From assembly GCF_001642475.1 (NCBI RefSeq), contig NW_019174074.1:1-64000 (forward strand): a DNA stretch of 64,000 bases, given 5' to 3'. The translations under genes and the position numbers were made by a program. Source of the stretch: Fonsecaea monophora. Taxonomy: Eukaryota; Ascomycota; Eurotiomycetes; Chaetothyriales; Herpotrichiellaceae. Under the pieces are notes generated by a model that worked only from the letters and a program-made list of their open reading frames with translations, ran no database searches and was not told where the DNA came from. Shown in pieces: positions 23,080 through 35,047 of the stretch; position 1 is the stretch's first letter; each line of letters begins with the position of its first letter.

Positions 23080-23456
23080 ATGGACCATGGAGAGTCTCCG
23101 ACGTGGAATCTCGACTATTATCTAATCCTGCATTACGGCAGCACCAGCGTATTTACGACGTACCGAGTACAATTATCCAGCCAAGGATTACTCCAAGCTG
23201 CAGTTGACCCTCAATATGGCAACTCGGAGATATCTGGGGCAATCGTCTCCTCACTTGTGTGATGCTAGTATGCGACAATGATAAGCGCTAACCAACACAG
23301 TGGGGATCCCCGACGCCTAACACATCTCAGAAGTACTGTGACGGATGTACGGAGTTGGAATATGGATGCGACACCCCCTTTTACAAATTGAAACCAGGCC
23401 CGTGGGCGAGTATGCTTTTCGTGGATCTCAGGACGGCAGCCGAACAATCGGATTGA
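23080..23456 (+). CDS. Small two-exon protein of unknown function
   Basis: Exon 23080-23256 opens at ATG and would stop at once if unspliced. A phase-0 intron (GTGTGA … GCTAAC … ACAG, 44 bp) joins it in frame to 23301-23456. The 110-residue product reads coherently across the junction: MDHGESPTWNLDYYLILHYG, then VDPQYGNSEISGAIVSSL | WGSPTPNTSQKYCDGCTELEYGCDTPFYKL, and last KPGPWASMLFVDLRT. Three cysteines (C-x2-C-x7-C) lie just after the junction. A branch site, acceptor and frame conservation together favour a real gene, but I recognise no family. There is no signal peptide. It sits 78 bp after the acetyltransferase on the same strand and could alternatively be a 3' part of that transcript. 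Confidence 0.5.
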
Positions 23457-23926
23457 TACGTGGTATCGCTAGGGGGAAGTGGATGATCATCCTCTGGAAT
23501 CCAATGTCAGAGCCTCGCGTGAGCCTCGTTCTCAGGCGGCCGCATCCTTGCGGACCTAGCATTTGATCCATGTGAGGACGTGGCCGCATTTTCTTCCTGG
23601 AGAGTATCTCAGTCAGCGCATTCAGATTATAGTTTATGCTGATCTGCCTGTAAGCTCCCAGAGGTATAGTATGCTCAGTATTTATACCACAATCGACCGC
23701 CAACAATTTCCCACGCGTCTAGTCTCTTGCCGACACAAACTTTGCGACATCAGCCAAGTCAATACCGACCAGCGTGCTCGTTCCCACCCCCGTTCGGTAC
23801 ATTAAATTTGACCAAGCTATACCGAGGCACCCCGCATCTTTGATTTCTAGCGAGCAAGTTCAAATATCAAATAACAAATAGCACACACCGCCTTGAGGAA
23901 AATCATTATACCTCCAACCGACAGCC
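23457..23926. other. Promoter-sized gap before ligase
   Basis: This 470-bp gap has no open frame of note. It ends in an A-rich leader (CAAATAACAAATAGCACACACC near 23865) before the ligase ATG. I see nothing else. Confidence 0.6.
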
Positions 23927-25646
23927 ATGGTCTTCCTTGCATCCGGGCCTGCCCCCAAAATCACAAACAAAGACATCTGCTCGTGGATCTTCGATGAGCC
24001 CACATACGATGTCAACAAACCAGTAAGTATAGACCGTCACGAGGAAAGCAGCTTCGCTCCAGAACCCCTTTGCTGACGAGAGGAACTATCAGATCTTTAT
24101 TGATGCAAACAACACAAGTCGCTCCATCTCCAACCTACAAGCACGCAAGATCATTCGTCAGTTGATTCGCGGTCTGCACAAGGCTGGTGTGAAAAGGGGC
24201 GACTGTGTCCTCGTCCACTCGTTCAATGACATTTACTATCCAATACTCTTTCTCGCCATCGTCGGCGCGGGTGCCGTGTTTGCTGGCTCGAATCCCGGTT
24301 ACACACCTCTCGAGTTGCGGCATCATGTCAACATCACCCAGGCAACTTTCCTCATTAGTGAACCGGAACTGCTTGAACCTCTGATGCGAGCAGCCAAGGA
24401 TACAGGGATCTCCCAGTCGCAGGTCCGCGTTTTCAACACACAGTCCAGCCAGACTGTTCCGCAAGGGTTTACGAGCTGGACGGACTTGATGCAGCACGGT
24501 GAAGAGGACTGGGTGCGCTTCGACGACTTTGACACCTGTGCAAACACGACGGCGGCTCGACTGACCAGCTCTGGGACAACGGGATTGCCCAAAGCCACCA
24601 TAACCACGCACCGGAACTTGATCGCTCAACATGAGTTGTGCTACGGCCCCACAATGTACAAAAAATCATATGAGCCCGTCAACCTGTATGCGACCCCCAT
24701 GTTCCACGCCGCCATCGCGCCCCGATGTCACACGACGACGTTGAAGCTCGGAGAGCGGGCGTACGTCATGCGGCGGTTCGATTTGGAGTCATACCTCGCC
24801 AATATCGACAAGTTCAAGGTCACAGAATTCTACGTCGTGTCGGCCATGGCGGTCGCCATTGCCATGTCCCCGCTCATCAAGAAGTACTCGATAAAGTCGA
24901 TCCGCCACGGCCTGGCCGGCGCGGCGCCCCTGAGCAAGGAGACTCAGGCAGCGATCAGGCCGTACTTGGGCGAAGGTGCTCCGTTCGCGCAGGTCTGGGG
25001 CATGACAGAGACGACGTGCATCCTCACACAGTTCCCGTGGCCCGAGGACGACGACACGGGGTCGGTTGGCCGGGTTATCCCAGGCATGGACCTGAAGTTG
25101 ATCGACGACGAGGGCAAGGACATCACGGGCTACGATGTCGTCGGAGAGATGTGCGCGCGCGGCCCCACCGTGATCAAGGGCTACTTCAACAACCCGCAGG
25201 CCAACAAGGAGTCGTTTGACGCCGACGGTTTCTACCACACAGGCGACATGATGTACTGCGACAGCAAGACCAAGCTGTGGTACATTGTGGACCGGAAGAA
25301 GGAGCTGATCAAGGTGCGCGGGTTCCAGGTGGCGCCACCCGAAATCGAGGGTGTCCTACTCACCCACCCGGACATTGTCGACGCCGCCGTCATCGGCATC
25401 CCCGCGGCCTCTGAACTCGACGGCGAAGCTCCTCGCGCCTATGTCGTGCGCAGACCCGGCGTCGCCCCCGCCAACCTGACCGAGCAGCACGTCTACGACT
25501 GGGTCGCCGAGCGCCTCGCCAAGTACAAGCGACTGGACGGCGGGGTGCGGTTCACGGACGTGATTCCCAAGAACGCGAGCGGCAAGATCCTGAAGCGCAT
25601 CCTGAGGGAGGAGGCCAAGAAGGAGAAGGCCACGCCGAGATTGTAG
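23927..25646 (+). CDS. 4-coumarate-CoA-ligase-like acyl-CoA synthetase
   Basis: ATP-dependent adenylation and thioesterification of a carboxylic acid (aryl or medium/long acyl) with CoA. Exons 23927-24022 and 24093-25646 (70-bp intron) give 549 residues, normal for the family. Motifs in order: phosphate loop TSSGTTGLPK (~190-200), HGLAGAAPLSKE, VWGMTETTCILTQFP (A5), YHTGDM (A7), YIVDRKKELIKVRGFQVAP (A8), and NASGKILKR with the catalytic Lys near 530 (A10). The C-terminus is PRL, a poor variant of a type 1 peroxisomal signal, so peroxisomal location is only possible. The coding part is GC3-rich compared with neighbours. There is no adjoining P450 or ketosynthase, so no biosynthetic cluster is implied. 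Substrate cannot be read from the sequence. Confidence 0.93.
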
Positions 25647-27110
25647 GCGGGGGAAGCTTACCTGGGACAGGAGCATCCGCCTTCCATTCCGTGCATCACT
25701 GATTGTATATACTAATAAGCCTTCCATGTTCGTAAGTGTGTGTCACAGCTGATAGAGATGCCTGATTTTGAGGGGTCCCGAAAAGCGAGACGATGCTGGG
25801 TGCTGGTGGATGCGCAGCCCTAGACGCTGATTGGGGATCAGGAAGTAAGAATAGAATGGGTATTCTTTCCATGTTCTTTAGTGGCCTTTGAACTGAAAGG
25901 AGAGAGGTTTGTGAGTGAGAGTGAGCCGTCCATCCATCATCCATCATCCATCCATCCACATACAGATATAGTTCTCCATGCCCACAAACCCACAATCCAC
26001 CGCATCCCGCGTCGGACAGGGTCCTCCGAAACCCACATTGTACAGGCAGAACCACAGTACCACGAGGCAACCAACGCCCCAAGGTCTGCGATCCCTAGTG
26101 GGGCCCACGACCTAGGATCTGGGATATATGATCTATGCGGTACCACAATACCTACCTAGGTATTCCCGCATTCCGCTCCGCGCGCGCCATGACGACAGAC
26201 GAGACGAGACGGACATGTCATGTCATGCCGTATCGTGTCGTGTCGTACCGACCAATCCGCTCGTCGCAGACCGTTTTAGTCCATCGCGCAGGGTGCGTTC
26301 CCTTACCCACGATCTAGGGTCCAGGACATCAGGGCGGGGCGGGGACACGTCGGGATACGCGGTGCTATTACCACAACTGTCACTATACCTATACCAATAC
26401 CTATTACCCCTGGCTATTCTCGAGGTGCGAATGTCTCAGACGCCTAAGTGGCCTAAATTAAATACCTTGCATGACCTTGACCTTGACATTTGACCTACCT
26501 GAAAGGGATGTCAGTTTGTCAGATGATTTGACGGGTTGTGGTGAGTATTTGAGAGGGGGTTTGCTTGGATGGTAGACAGAATTCCGGCTCATTGTTGGAA
26601 ACCCGAACGGTAGACCGCATGTATAGGATCCCGGGGGTGCCGTAAGAATAGTGGTATAACGTATAGATAGATAGGCAAACAAGACACAAGTCCCTTTTCC
26701 AGTGAACGAACCCGTCGCTTTGACTAATACAAGCACAAAAAAAATAAAATTTTTCCGTGACCGCCCCTCGTTTCCGCCCCGTGAGGTAGGCCCGTGTACA
26801 GTATCCTCCGTAGAAACAATATAACCCTCCCCCACGTTTCGTTCAATCATTGTAGCGTTGATTCGTTCGTCCTCTTCCTACTCGTCCTTAGTGCGGGCAG
26901 CAGTCCATTTCTTCCTTCGGCCGATCCGCGATTGAATGCTCCGACGTGGGTATGACTCCCAATCGATGGCTTCAAGCTTCAAGACGGTTGAGGGGAAGCT
27001 CGGGTGTAACTTATCGCTTTCAACAGACCCCACAGCTGTCCCGGACCACCGTGTTGTTGCGGTGAGTTGCCACCCTCTTGGAATCTTATACAGTTTCCGT
27101 GACCCTCGTG
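25647..27110. other. Intergenic between convergent genes
   Basis: 3' flanks of the ligase and of the bZIP gene. It contains CCATCCATCATCCATCATCC near 25928, palindromic CTACCTAGGTA near 26152 and GTCGTGTCGTACC-type repeats near 26237. A minus-strand frame (26878-27114) abuts the bZIP stop and could be a spliced 3' exon, but I see no conserved ending in it. Confidence 0.5.
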
Positions 27111-27797
27111 TCACGAGTGCAAGGCCGAATTTGCGCCCGACAAGAAGCGGCAGTCGCAGAAGCTTTGGCGCAAAACCTCGTTTCTCAACGCGACGACCTC
27201 GTCGTGCAGGGCTGAGACGAGCGAGGTCTGCATCTGCAACTTCTCTTCCTCCTTACGGCACCGCTGTTGGAGGTGCTCGATAAACACTTTTTGACGGTTG
27301 CGGCATTTTGTCGCGGCTTTGCGATTCAACTCCAGCTCGCGCGCGTGCTTTTCGGAGCGAGGGGCGATGCGGCCAGTCGTGCTCTTCTTCCGTCGCGCCG
27401 GGGTATTTCTAGGTCGGTAAGAGTCGTCGTTTAGGTCGATTGTGGCCAGGGACATCCGTCGGAGGAGCTGTTGGTGGCTCAGTGACATGGATCCAGCGGG
27501 CGAGTCTATGGAACTGGTTCGTCCCAGTTGCGAAGTTTGACTCGCTGGCGAAGTCGACCCCTCAAGACCCCGGGGATGAAGGTCGTGGGGTTGGACAAAC
27601 TCAGGCGACGGTCTCTGAGGAACCAGCCCGGGGGAAGCAGTTTCTGTCGGCTGGATGAAGAGGTCATGGTCGCTGAAAACGGGCGACTGGTGGCTGTAAC
27701 TGTTGTTGTAGGGGACATCAGAGGATAATGGAAACTGCCAAATGTTGACGTCATCCGCTAAGACAGGCGAGGTGGTCAAATCGGTGTTCAAAGTCAT
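27111..27797 (-). CDS. bZIP transcription factor
   Basis: A DNA-binding regulator acting in the nucleus as a dimer. The single frame of 228 residues starts MTLNTDLTTSPVLADD. A Ser/Pro-rich N-terminal half (~40-110) suits an activation or phosphorylation region (SPEFVQPHDLHP, then SIDSPAGSMSLSHQQLLRRMS). A basic linker RRKKSTTGRIAPRSEKHAR leads into the basic region with signature N-x7-R, as NRKAATKCR (~158-166), followed by a heptad leucine zipper through LQMQTSLVSALHDEVVALRNEV. The end SFCDCRFLSG resembles the Cys-containing tail of fungal ATF/AP-1-like bZIPs. The last codons overlap a donor-like GTGACA, so a short extra C-terminal exon is possible. The subfamily (Atf1-like versus others) is not certain. 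Confidence 0.88.
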   Translation of the reverse strand: MTLNTDLTTSPVLADDVNIWQFPLSSDVPYNNSYSHQSPVFSDHDLFIQPTETASPGLVPQRPSPEFVQPHDLHPRGLEGSTSPASQTSQLGRTSSIDSPAGSMSLSHQQLLRRMSLATIDLNDDSYRPRNTPARRKKSTTGRIAPRSEKHARELELNRKAATKCRNRQKVFIEHLQQRCRKEEEKLQMQTSLVSALHDEVVALRNEVLRQSFCDCRFLSGANSALHS

Positions 27798-29453
27798 CGT
27801 GTCACGTCTGATATCGATATGGCCTAAACAGAATTGATATGACCCTTTATGTGTGTAACCACGAATGGTTTCTGAGCTTTCTTGTACACCTTGTCCTGCC
27901 TCAATGGGGCGGGGTGGTCAATGGGATATTATGATGTTGATGCCCATTGCGACTTTCGTCACTGTCCGATACAGGCTTCCTTCGCTCACATGGCATGGGT
28001 GGCGGATCAGTGACCCGGAGGGTGATGTAGTGCTAGGGATGGGATCGAAACTATATCCTAATAAAGTAGGAAGTTTTCTCCGGCAGGGCCGAGTGGTAGA
28101 CGGCGACCACTCCGCGGGCTGGGGTGCACAGGGCTGTATCGATTAGGACATGAGTGTGGCATGGCATAGTAGATGGAGAAACAGAGGGGTGAGAGCCATG
28201 GCAAACCCCAACCGAAGGCGTAGGAAGTGGCATTTCCGTTGCGTATGGCAGAGTCCGTCAAAGACTAGGGCCGGAAAAAGCAGCCACGATCGACAGCGTC
28301 TCTCGACAGCGTCCGTTCGGGGAGGAAGCTCCCAACATTCTTCCCCTCGCACCCTCAAAAGCTGATCTTACCTGGAAGAGGCAAAGCTCTACGGGGTGAG
28401 CTAGGGGACAACTCTGTTATGTACTGAGTTGGCGGCATAACGATGGTACAAGGAATCTCATGGGACTGCCATCTCTCAATGGAGTGCAGCAGCTCGTTTC
28501 TTTCTCCTTCAAAGTCCTGAGGCTCGATATGGTCGACATAGCTCCTCGCGATGAGGACCGATCAGTGGAGACTGCCATGATTTGATATCTCCAAAATTCT
28601 GTCACTGTCTCCCGCAGCTGTTTCAATGCACAAGGATAAATGTAAGATACTTTTCAACACGGACAACATGGGATTGGAAATGGGGCAAAGGCGGAAAACC
28701 CCGCAGTTGCCCCACCCGAGAACAAATTCCATTTCCCCGATACCAAGATGAATAATAATTGGTCAGTGTCTATGAACGGTATCCACCCCGCCACTCAGTT
28801 CAGACCAACAGCGCAAAGGAGCGGAACATCCTGAACGAGCATCTCGTCGGATTGCCTTGGTCGGAACAGGCAAGTACTGGAGAGATCTGAGGACTAGACA
28901 ACCCAGATCCTGCCAGGGTATCTGGCATGTCTTCGAACAATGGAGTTCCACGGCTATTACGGCTTACCTGGTCTGTTCCTTCTGAGGGGGCCGGTATCAA
29001 AAGTCTTACCAAGGACCACTCTACGTCACCCCGCGCCAGAGCATTTAAACTTCAGTGGCTCAAGTGGCGAACCTTCACGAACCTATTAGGACCAGGCCTG
29101 TAGTCACCGTTCAAAAAAGGCCAGATGCGGAAGTTGTGCTGATAGCACCATTATTACTCCGAGGCAACATCCTAGTCGAACGTGCCTGCCTGTGGCTGCG
29201 TACCAACCAAATGCGCCCGGCGTTGAAATTTGCGGCGTATGTCTGGGCAGAATTGCCCAACGCGCGAAAACGCGTCATGGTGTCTGAAATCTTGGTTCTC
29301 CCATTGCGCTAGCCCACACGATTAGCTGGGACTTGTTTGTACATTATAAGGCCCGAACCTGCTGCGCCCACAGACGTTTGGGGGTTCTCGAGCATGGGGC
29401 TTTGGTCTGCATAACAACAACAAGAGGATCCATGTCTTAACAAACACAAAACC
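27798..29453. other. Divergent bZIP / Zn2Cys6 upstream region
   Basis: 1.66 kb between the bZIP start (-) and the Zn2Cys6 start (+), with no supported gene. Frames here are under 100 codons. A regulatory role is expected from its position only. Confidence 0.5.
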
Positions 29454-30648
29454 ATGAAGACCCTGAAACCGGCGCCGAAGGAGGGTGGCAACACGAGGAC
29501 GACGTCCAAATCGGAGAGAAAGACTCCTCGAGGCAGGACTTCTCGAGCGTAAGTCTTTTTTCTCATCAGTGTTTTACACTACAGCACACTGCTCCTTTTG
29601 ATAATCTGGAACTTCGGAAAAAAAGGATGCTGATTTGAGTGCAGATGTGATCGATGCAGGGTCAAGAAGGCGAAGGTCAGTCCATCCCCTTCTCCCACCC
29701 CCCAAATTTGTGTGTATTGTTGGACTACCTCACTAACCCTACAACAGTGTGACGGGGACCAAGCGTGCAAACTCTGCCGAGCCACCGACAGCCCGTGTGT
29801 ATACTCTGCCAGACGGCGAGAGGCGAGAAACTAGTAAGAGAGCCAATCCACGTTCACATGTCGAGCCATTTTGGGGGCAGTGGTGGCTAATAAGTCCTCA
29901 AAGTTACTTCCAGATGCGAGAAGTCACCGATGCGGCCCTGCAACGACTATATTGGGCCTGTCGCAGAAGGACCGGCTTCCCGGGAGACATTCCCGACGAG
30001 TCGAAAGGAGGAGGGGTCTCGACGACCGATATCCTGCAGGGACTAGGCCTGTTGACCCCCAACCTCGACGAGCCAAACTTTCTAAGCGGGCCCGAACAGT
30101 CGACGACACGGCTGTTCAGTAACAAAACGCCGATGGTGATGGTGCAGACGCGAGCCCAAACCACGAACACAAACACTCGCGACTCCGTCGAGGATATCGA
30201 CGAGCACTCCGCCACATCGGTCGCATCTACGTCCAGCAGCTCGCCATCGTCGACGGGACCGACGGTGACGATGACGACGAGGACCGCGCAAGAGATGGAC
30301 ATGAAGACCCAGTTTAAATTGACCTCGTCGCTGCCTCCCACGGGCAGATGCGCATCCTTGATAAAACGGGCGCCGTCCCACGCCGCCCACGACGACCAGC
30401 CCTTCTTCCAGGACCAGTTCATGGAACCGCGCCTGGAAGTCGACGCCTTTGTCGACATGAGTCTCTGTACCTCTCCGTCACCACAACCACCACCGTCCCA
30501 CCTTTACGGTCAGCCATTGTCATCATCATCCACCAACGTGCCGGTCATGCCCGCTTTGCCGCATATCCCGTACGGGCACCCTCACCACCCGTCGCACGAT
30601 CTCGTGTTTGATAACTATACTATCTGTCCCCGTGGGCCGGGTCTATAG
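29454..30648 (+). CDS. Zn2Cys6 fungal transcription factor
   Basis: Nuclear binuclear-cluster regulator. Proposed exons: 29454-29548, 29645-29675, 29748-29833 and 29895-30648, giving 321 residues. The zinc cluster is assembled across three exons and fits C-x2-C-x6-C-x5-C-x2-C-x6-C exactly (ACDRCRVKKAKC, DGDQACKLCRATDSPC), starting at residue ~33. After it, VYSARRREARN joins YPQSYFQMREVTDAALQRLY and RRTGFPGD, the usual linker and helix of this fungal subgroup (compare YPKGYVEMLE types). The last intron uses an AAG acceptor (29892-29894), the only one that restores this frame, so that junction is less sure. The C-terminal half has Ser/Thr- and Pro/His-rich low complexity, with no large fungal-specific middle domain. 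Without splicing, the zinc cluster would be lost. Confidence 0.85.
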
Positions 30649-32446
30649 TTGCGACGCAGCAGTCCGCTGCGACTGGATGATTGGCGATTTGTTCCTCCAT
30701 TTGCGCCTTTTGTTGTTGTTGTTGTTTTCGAGATGGGTTTTGTCTGCAAGCCTCAACTGGGTGGGTACTCATTCGCACTACTCGTGCTGGGTCATTATGA
30801 TGGCTATGGGGACTAGGACACTATGGGACGGCCTATTACCAACTCGTCTAAAAGTACTAATTGAGGAAAAAGGTTGGGAGGCCATGGGCTATTCTATCTC
30901 TTGGATTAAGAGCTACGATTCCTTCCCTGGGAGGATGTTCTCTTGTCGTGCGAACAGCATGCAGAAAAGTTGCCCCGTACCATTCACCAATTGGTTGTAA
31001 CGAGTGAAAAATGGAATGAAATCAAGTTGTGTGTCTATACCTAAAGCCAATAATCCGTGATAGCTCAAGTGAGTCGAGAAGCGACAACTACTACTACTGC
31101 AGTAGAACACTGCAACTCCCTGGGATTAACGACCTCGCCATTGCCTCCCTTGTTCGCAAACTCGCTCCCGCCACGGACAAGGGTTCGCTGGGAAAGGTAT
31201 GCAAGTTTCGGCTTTTGGGTTTTGCCTTTTGCGAGTCTCAGACAAGGGTGTTATCAAAATGTCTGAAAGACCTCCCATCATTTCCAGCAGATCGGCAACC
31301 TGGCTTTTCCAGGGTCACCAGGAAGTTTGTGGGAATGTGGCGCAGATTCCCCCATGCCCACGACGCAATCTTCCATGCCTAATACGGAGCCAAAGCAAGC
31401 GAAGAAGCTCCTGTCGCATGGGGAAAGACAAAAGTCCTTGGCATATGGCTAGGCTTGAGGAGATGCATCTCTTGGACAAACTTTGTTGGATCGGAGATGC
31501 CGGTCCAGCTGGAACCCTGCGGGGGAAGTGATGGTCAGATGGTCGCCACCTCGTATTATTGGGAGCAATCATTGCATCTGCATGGACTTTTGAAACATCT
31601 TCGCTTATGCAGCCTAGCGAGACCAACGCAGCTCACTTTGGAAAGTAAGACTTCTGGTGGCCACACTAGACGGAGTCTTCGAGCTTCAAATGACAAAATC
31701 CATCCTGTGGACGGATCGTGCGAGCTTGTAAGGCGGAGTCGCGGCATACATGCATGCATGCATGCATACACACCAACAGACCCTGCGTAAAGACCGAGGC
31801 GATTTCTGTCCATCTGCCGTTCCAAATGTGAGATATCAGTGCACCTGGTCACTGGGAGCCGATGGTCGAGGTAAAGCACCTGTGAGGTCGGAAAAGACAA
31901 CCGGTGGCGTTACTGATTCGAGATAGTACTTGTATGTAGTGTCGGAAAATCCTTGACCCACCAAAACTCCCTCGACATCTCTGCATCTGAGGAAATCGGA
32001 CCCTGTTTCGTCGGGGCCATAAGTCATCAGCCCTCTGATTACACGTGACCATTCCATTGTTCTGTTGTGCAGATTCGGCTCTGGAGACTTGTATGATTTT
32101 CAGCAAGATCTGCGCCTATCGCCTGGGCGTATATGTGGCAGAGCGGGAGAAGGCTGAATTCGCTGGTGGAGTTTTGACGATCCTTGCTCCGGCAATATTG
32201 TATTTTCCGATGCCCACCAAGAACAAAATGTCCATTCAAATCATATGCAGGTGTAACTGACGTGGTGTTCGGAGACATCGGTATAGTGTATGGCCCCACA
32301 GGTACAAAGAATCGATATCTATTCAGACGAACGATCCTCCTCGATGTTTTCGATCGTCCCCACTCCTGGCATGTGCTTCTTTCATTCTCCTCGATCGTAG
32401 ATATGCGCCTTTGAACCTAGAACCGATATAACAGGATGTTACGGTG
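30649..32446. other. Intergenic, no gene seen
   Basis: 3' flanks of the Zn2Cys6 gene and of TSR3. It includes a perfect CATG-based run (ACATGCATGCATGCATGCATA near 31748) and a GTTGTTGTTGTTGTT stretch near 30711. Open frames overlap on both strands without any motif. Confidence 0.55.
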
Positions 32447-33693
32447 CTACCACCTTTTCGGGGCAGAAAGCGATGTCCAAGAAAACGAGGCACTTGCTTG
32501 TTCGAGCTTTTTCTGTCTTTCGCGCGCCACTATCCCCGTCCGGTCAGTCACTGGCGTCGCACTTGCAATCTGGTCAAAGTCGTCGTAGTCTTCCTCGGCG
32601 GAACCTGATTCCGCGTCGGAATCGACCAACCGCTGGGACTGTTCTGTCGACGGATGAGCCGTGGCAACGTTATCACTGATTTCCCCGTGATTCGACTGCT
32701 GGATCTTCCTTTTGGGTGGTTCTGAGGGGAAGCTCTCGGTAAACGGTTTAGAGGCAAGGATCTTGCGGCGGATCTCAGCCATCTCAGCCTCTTCGTCGTC
32801 GTCTTCCTCGTCAGGGGGCAGCTCCAGTGATACGCCTTGCTGTAGGCCGACATTCTCATCATCTGCGTCAGGATCGGTGTCTTCATCTGCTTCAGCATCT
32901 TCGTCGTCGGAGTCGTATACCTCTCTCCTATTCATGTTCCCACCAGCCCAGACATCTTCCCCGCCAGCAGCATCTTTGTTGAGACGACTGTCAGCATACT
33001 CTTTTTCCAGCTTCGCAAGCCACTTTTCTTCGGCCTTCTTGATCTCCTCTTCATTCTGACACGCGGCGTACCGCTTGAAGAGCTGGGAGTTGATCTCAAG
33101 AAACGGTTTACCATAGGGGAAGTGCTGTAAGATGATCTCTGCCCAGTCCTCATGCCCGCAAATGCAAAAGCACGCGGCGAGGGCTTCGACGCAGTTCAGT
33201 CTCCACGGCCTTCCATAATTGACTGGGTTGGCAGCGACAAGATAGGGCAGAAGCCGTTCGCATTTCCCTCCGATCCGCGAAAACGGGATTTCCTGTATCC
33301 TGACCCATGAGCACTCGACTACTGCGGCGCCGTGCTGTTCGAGTAAGTCTCGATCTGCCGGTGACAGGATCTGCTTTGCATTGGGGCTGGATATTTGGTC
33401 AACACGACGAGATGGTAGAAGGGGAAGAAGTCCTTTGCTCACGAGATGACTACACCAGGAAACTTTTGACCCACGGCTAGCTCGCGCATCATGCCAAAGT
33501 GCATCAGCCTCTTTCCACTGCAGCGCTTTGCGTCGCAATGCCCAAAGTCCCAGCACGCTGCCTTGAAAGGTGGGCGTTCAGGCATAGCGTCGCCATCGCC
33601 CTCGCCACCTTGTGCCGAGCGAGGGGTATGTCGCGACCTGGTAGAGTACTTTTTGGACTTGGACGAGGCGCCGTCCTTCTTGTGTCGCACCAT
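32447..33693 (-). CDS. TSR3: 18S rRNA aminocarboxypropyltransferase Tsr3
   Basis: Tsr3 transfers the 3-amino-3-carboxypropyl group from S-adenosylmethionine to the hypermodified N1-methylpseudouridine of 18S rRNA, a late cytoplasmic step in 40S maturation. Exons 33443-33693 and 32447-33386 (56-bp intron, phase 2) give 396 residues. A basic N-terminal tail (RHKKDGASSKSKKYSTRSR) precedes the core: ACWDFGHCDAKRCSGKRL, FPGVVIS joined over the intron to PNAKQILSPAD, ECSWVRIQEIPF, RLLPYLVAANPVNYGRPWRL, then NCVEALAACFCICGH, and ILQHFPYGKPFLEIN. A long acidic, disordered C-terminal region follows (EDAEADEDTDPDADDE), longer than in yeast but common in filamentous fungi. It is transcribed away from RRP4. 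Confidence 0.95.
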
Positions 33694-33934
33694 GTTCGCG
33701 ACTCTGCAGGCAAGACCTGATCTGAATCGAAGTCGACACGTAAGGGAGGGACGTGAAGTGTTTCGACGACGATGACTTCAGCGGACCGTTTTCTCATATT
33801 TTCGATAAGGGATGCCAAGCCCCCACACTTATCACCACGTGAGAAGCCGAAGTTGTTCCGGCGTCTCCAACCCGCCGCGCTCGATTTTCCCCAAGTTTTG
33901 TTTGAAATGTGCTTTGGAAAGCCCAAACGCAGAC
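33694..33934. promoter_or_regulatory. Shared TSR3/RRP4 bidirectional promoter
   Basis: Only 241 bp separate the two start codons. It contains a palindromic E-box CACGTG at 33836-33841 roughly midway, and CGACGATGAC at ~33766, which resembles but does not match the yeast PAC box. Co-regulation of the two ribosome-biogenesis genes is inference from spacing and function. Confidence 0.6.
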
Positions 33935-35047
33935 ATGGGTTTAACTGTTCTACCACCAGAGCCTGAGGAGGAAACTATACAAACGGACATCTATGGCGAC
34001 GATGACGAGTCCAGCGACGCCGCAGAGCAAGAAGATGGCGGCCGGCCGCCAAAGCGTCGCCGATTATCTTCTTCGTCTCGACAAATTGCCCTGCCAGGAG
34101 AGGTGATTACGGACGACACACAATGGATGAGGTAGGCTTGGGGGAAAACTTGAAGCGGATTCAGAGAGTCAGTCTATTGACCCAGATATAGGGGACATGG
34201 CACCTTCATGCCAGAGCACTCAACCACCATGATCGCGACCCTCGCAGGCCCATTGAAAAAGACAAACAAATTACTCTCAGTAGCCCCCCTCCGCGCACGA
34301 TATACGCCGGAAATCGGGGATCTGGTCGTCGGTCGCATAGTGGAAGTCCAAAAGAACCAGTGGAAAGTGGACGTAGCGGCGCCGTTACTGGCCCAATTGC
34401 CCTTGTCATCCATCAACCTGCCCGGTGGGGTCTTGAGGCGACGCACAACCGCAGATGAACTCCAGATGCGAAACTACTTCCAGGAGGGGGATTTGGTGGT
34501 TGCAGAAGTCCAACAGCTGAGGAGTAGTGATGGGACAGCAAATCTACACACCCGGAGTCTGAAGTACGGCAAGCTGCGAAACGGAATGTTCCTCGCCGTG
34601 ACCGGGACTGGCGGTGGGGGCGGCGTGGTCCGGAGTCGAAGACAGGTCTTCACGATCAACAGCGGCGCCCAAGGTGGCGGAGACGTCAACGTCATCCTCG
34701 GGGTGAACGGCTACATCTGGCTGAGCAAGCACATGGAACAGGCCGAAGACCAGGGTAGGATGAGCGGCGGCGTGAGCATCTCGAATCTCGACGACGTGGT
34801 CAGCAGCGCCATCTACTCGAGCCAGAACGACGACATTGGCGAAGGCACCCGCCGAGAAATAGCACGCATCTCCGAGTGCATCAAGATCCTGGCGGAGGAC
34901 GGTGTCAGGGTCGACGAGGACAACGTGCTCAAGGCGTACGAAGCGGCCGTCGACGCCGAAATGAACGTCATGACGGACCAGGAAGGCGTCGCCACCAGTT
35001 TCAGCGACGACGTCAGGAGGAGGATTCTCGACGCCGCTCTTCATTGA
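33935..35047 (+). CDS. RRP4: Exosome RNA-binding cap subunit Rrp4
   Basis: Rrp4 is one of three S1/KH cap proteins of the RNA exosome, guiding RNA into the 3'-5' exonuclease channel in nucleus and cytoplasm, including 5.8S rRNA 3' processing. Exons 33935-34131 and 34192-35047 (60-bp intron, phase 2) give 350 residues. The acidic N-terminus and KRRR stretch lead to GEVITDDTQWMRGHGTF, which is formed across the intron. An N-terminal barrel is followed by the S1 domain (YTPEIGDLVVGRIVEVQKNQ, LPLSSINLPGGVLRRR, DELQMRNYFQEGDLVVAEVQ), then HTRSLKYGKLRNGMFLAV, and the KH-type segment VNVILGVNGYIWL. A glycine-rich insertion (TGTGGGGGVV) sits in the S1-KH linker. I chose ATG 33935 because it gives the family N-terminus. 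An in-frame ATG at 33812 would add 41 unconvincing residues. Confidence 0.95.

Noticed and set aside
23927..30648. A secondary-metabolite cluster built from the ligase, bZIP and Zn2Cys6 genes
   Set aside because: No polyketide or peptide synthetase, terpene synthase or P450 is present between or beside them.
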